Shown here one piece after another: positions 52,483 to 54,298 of a DNA stretch of 54,298 nucleotides. How positions within the stretch are numbered: position 1 is the stretch's first letter; every line of letters begins with the position of its first letter. The translations under genes were made by a program, and so were the position numbers. The notes beneath the pieces are model-generated. The model had not been told where the DNA came from. It was given only the letters and a program-made list of their open reading frames with translations, and did no database searches. The stretch is from positions 1 to 54,298 of the forward strand of contig JAHZLH010000068.1 of the NCBI GenBank assembly GCA_022599915.1, written 5' to 3'. This DNA is from Actinomycetes bacterium (lineage in GTDB: Bacteria > Actinomycetota > Actinomycetes > S36-B12 > GCA-2699445).

Positions 52483-54126
52483 ATGGGGCTACGAGACGCA
52501 AATATCGACAAGTTCGACGGTGGAGTCTTTGACGTCCTAATCGTGGGCGGCGGTATTAATGGCGCGGTATCAGCAGCCGCCTTGGCTAGCCGAGGTGCAC
52601 GGGTGGCGCTGGTGGACCGCGGCGACTTCGCTGGCTTCACCTCCATGCATTCATCCAATCTGGTTTGGGGGGGCTTCAAGTACATGGAGAACTACGAGTT
52701 GCGGCTTGTCCGCAACTTGTGCAAGTCCCGCAATCACCTGATTCGCTCCTATCCAGCCAATCTGCGAGAGATCCGCTTCCTAGCCGCCTTGGACAATAAC
52801 TCGCCCTACCCCGCATGGTTCGCCGGGCTGGGAGCTACCGCCTACTGGGTCATTGGCAGCGGTTTTACGAAACCGCCGGCGGTACTGAGCACCGATAAGA
52901 TTCACCATCGCGAGCCGGTTATTCGCACGGATAACATCTTGGGCGGCATTGAGTACTCAGACGCCTACATCGTCGACAACGACTCCAGATTTGTCTTCGG
53001 ATTCATCCGGTCGGCACTCAACTCCGGTGCCATCTGCGCCAACTACGTGGAGTTGCAGCAAGCCCAACAGCGCAATGGCATGTGGCATGCCCAACTACGC
53101 GACACTGATGGCGACCGAGAGTTCCAGGTACAGGCCAAAACCGTCATCAATGCCGCCGGCCCGTTTGTCGACGAGATCAATCAACGGCACGGCATCAGCA
53201 GCAGACACAAGATCGTCTTTTCAAAAGGCATCCACCTGATCGTGCCGCGGCTAGCCGAAAACGAGCGTGTGCTGGCCTTTTTTGATGACACTCAGCGACT
53301 GTTCTACGTGATCCCGATGGGCCCATGTTCGGTGATCGGAACCACCGATGACCGCGTCGACGATCCGGTGACACACGTGACCAAGGAGGACCGCGACTTC
53401 CTGCTCGGACAAATCAACGCAAGGCTGGCACTTGCTGCACCGTTGACGCCCAATGACATTATCTCAGCCCGCTGCGGCGTGCGACCACTAGTGGTGACTG
53501 CCGATGACGATTCTTCTGATGAGGTGGATTGGACATCGCTATCTCGCAAGCACGCGATGGAAACTGATCAGGCCCACAACTGGGTGAGTATTTTCGGCGG
53601 CAAGCTGACCGACTGCGTCAACGTGGGTCATGAGGTGTGTGATGAAATCGCTAGCCTGGGCATCCAACTGAGCAAGGACCGTAAATCTTGGTACGGCGAA
53701 CCACCGAAGGCGACTCGGACTGAGTTCTTCCGTCAGGCGCGGCTCATGGGTTTGGATCGGGTGCGCAAGGGACGGCTCTACGAGACGTTGGCCACCCGAC
53801 TGTGGCGGCGATACGGCCTACGAGCCTTCGCGATGTTGGAGGCTATTCGGGACGACCCCACTATGGCTGATGACGTGATCGAAGGGGCCGACTACGTGCG
53901 GGTGGAGCTGTACTACGCAGCCAAGACCGAAATGATCACCAAGCTGGACGACTTCATGCGCCGCCGATCCAAAATCGCGCTGGTGATCGGCAACGATCAA
54001 GTCGAGGATGCCGAAGGTATCCACGAAGCCTGCGAACTGCTTTTCGGCTCGGAGGCTAAGCGACGCTACGACGAGTACTTCACCGAAGAGCGCCGAGCCG
54101 AATTGGCCGAACTGCGAGCGCCTTGA
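52483..54126 (+). CDS. glpD: FAD-dependent glycerol-3-phosphate dehydrogenase
   Basis: The 547-residue protein has the FAD loop FDVLIVGGGINGAVSAAALA and GDFAGFTSMHSSNLVWGGFKY, related to the SSRSSKLIHGG motif of GlpD but with Trp in place of the usual His. VINAAGPFVDEIN and FYVIPMGPCSVIGTTDD follow, and the C-terminal helical domain runs from about residue 400. It would oxidise glycerol-3-phosphate to dihydroxyacetone phosphate and pass electrons to quinone. The gene is a divergent member, so another glycerol-phosphate-like substrate cannot be excluded. Confidence 0.83.
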   Translation: MGLRDANIDKFDGGVFDVLIVGGGINGAVSAAALASRGARVALVDRGDFAGFTSMHSSNLVWGGFKYMENYELRLVRNLCKSRNHLIRSYPANLREIRFLAALDNNSPYPAWFAGLGATAYWVIGSGFTKPPAVLSTDKIHHREPVIRTDNILGGIEYSDAYIVDNDSRFVFGFIRSALNSGAICANYVELQQAQQRNGMWHAQLRDTDGDREFQVQAKTVINAAGPFVDEINQRHGISSRHKIVFSKGIHLIVPRLAENERVLAFFDDTQRLFYVIPMGPCSVIGTTDDRVDDPVTHVTKEDRDFLLGQINARLALAAPLTPNDIISARCGVRPLVVTADDDSSDEVDWTSLSRKHAMETDQAHNWVSIFGGKLTDCVNVGHEVCDEIASLGIQLSKDRKSWYGEPPKATRTEFFRQARLMGLDRVRKGRLYETLATRLWRRYGLRAFAMLEAIRDDPTMADDVIEGADYVRVELYYAAKTEMITKLDDFMRRRSKIALVIGNDQVEDAEGIHEACELLFGSEAKRRYDEYFTEERRAELAELRAP

Positions 54127-54193
54127 CGCAACCGCCGCAAGGCCACCGGCAATAGCCCAACGATTCGATACTCGAATGCGGCACGATAGTGAT

Positions 54194-54298
54194 ATGCCGG
54201 ATCGCTTGGTGCAGCGCATGCAGCCACACGAGAAAACTATCTTTGGGGATATGTCGGCTAAGGCCGCCCGGCTAGGTGCCATCAACCTCGGCCAAGGT
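54194..54298 (+). CDS. Aminotransferase class I/II, N-terminal fragment (runs off the right edge)
   Basis: The first 35 codons read MPDRLVQRMQPHEKTIFGD and then SAKAARLGAINLGQG, the opening of fold-type I aminotransferases of the methionine/kynurenine group (FAxMSxxAxxxGAINLGQG). The gene continues outside the window. The ATG lies six bases after CACGAT, a weak leaderless pattern. Confidence 0.75.
   Translation, partial: MPDRLVQRMQPHEKTIFGDMSAKAARLGAINLGQG

Overview
The window is a stretch of actinobacterial chromosome, probably class Actinomycetes. The evidence is a bldC-type regulator, a DUF3073 gene, the bldC / DUF3073 / purM / purF neighbourhood, a 4Fe-4S-type PurF, small PurL with PurS and PurQ, FadE5-like acyl-CoA dehydrogenase, moderately high GC, many GTG starts and frequent ATGA/GTGA gene overlaps. 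I would not name a genus. I saw no transposase, integrase, CRISPR array, rRNA or tRNA.

Layout. Bases 1-3.7 kb are an accessory, surface-related area: the tail of one CotH-like gene, a complete CotH/FN3 secreted paralogue, and a glycosyltransferase pseudogene broken by one stop codon. Bases 3.7-12 kb hold metabolic and membrane genes (nucleoside hydrolase, spermidine-synthase-like protein, secreted sugar dehydrogenase, PLP enzyme, FetAB-like ABC exporter, a membrane serine hydrolase of the PF10081 type) and end at bldC. Bases 12.4-17 kb hold DUF3073, purM, purF and a tightly overlapping three-gene set (compact FMO-like protein, sterol-carrier-like protein, lipoprotein). Bases 17-22.5 kb hold TerC, an MFS exporter, an Rrf2 regulator with an AlkD-like protein, aquaporin and a DGYHR protein. 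Bases 22.7-26 kb form a small island with one glycosyltransferase and two sulfotransferase-like genes. Bases 26-40.8 kb are rich in purine genes: purS-purQ-purL, purB-purC, PNPOx-purD, purA and then fbaA, interrupted by a Na/Ca antiporter, an FtsH-like protease and a secreted pentapeptide-repeat protein. Bases 41-54.3 kb hold an esterase, an SDR facing a broken LacI regulator, DinB, CoADR-like reductase, TrmH, AI-2E permease, a SHOCT protein, DedA, acyl-CoA dehydrogenase-pyrE, another SDR, glpD and the start of an aminotransferase.

How they work together. purF, purD, purS/Q/L, purM, purC, purB and purA cover most of the route from PRPP to AMP. purN, purE/K and purH are not here and must lie elsewhere. 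pyrE supplies the pyrimidine branch and the nucleoside hydrolase suggests base salvage. Translational coupling by four-base overlap is widespread: ten gene pairs.

Most notable observations: (1) PurC carries an extra N-terminal domain of about 120 residues that reads as an ASCH domain; its start overlaps the purB stop by four bases, so the extension is probably real. (2) At least twelve genes start exactly six bases after a TANNNT hexamer, the signature of leaderless transcription. (3) An FMO-like protein keeps both halves of the FAD domain but lacks the NADPH domain between them. (4) A glycosyltransferase is interrupted by a single Gln-to-stop change, and a LacI regulator by an in-frame TAG plus a one-base shift in a T-tract.
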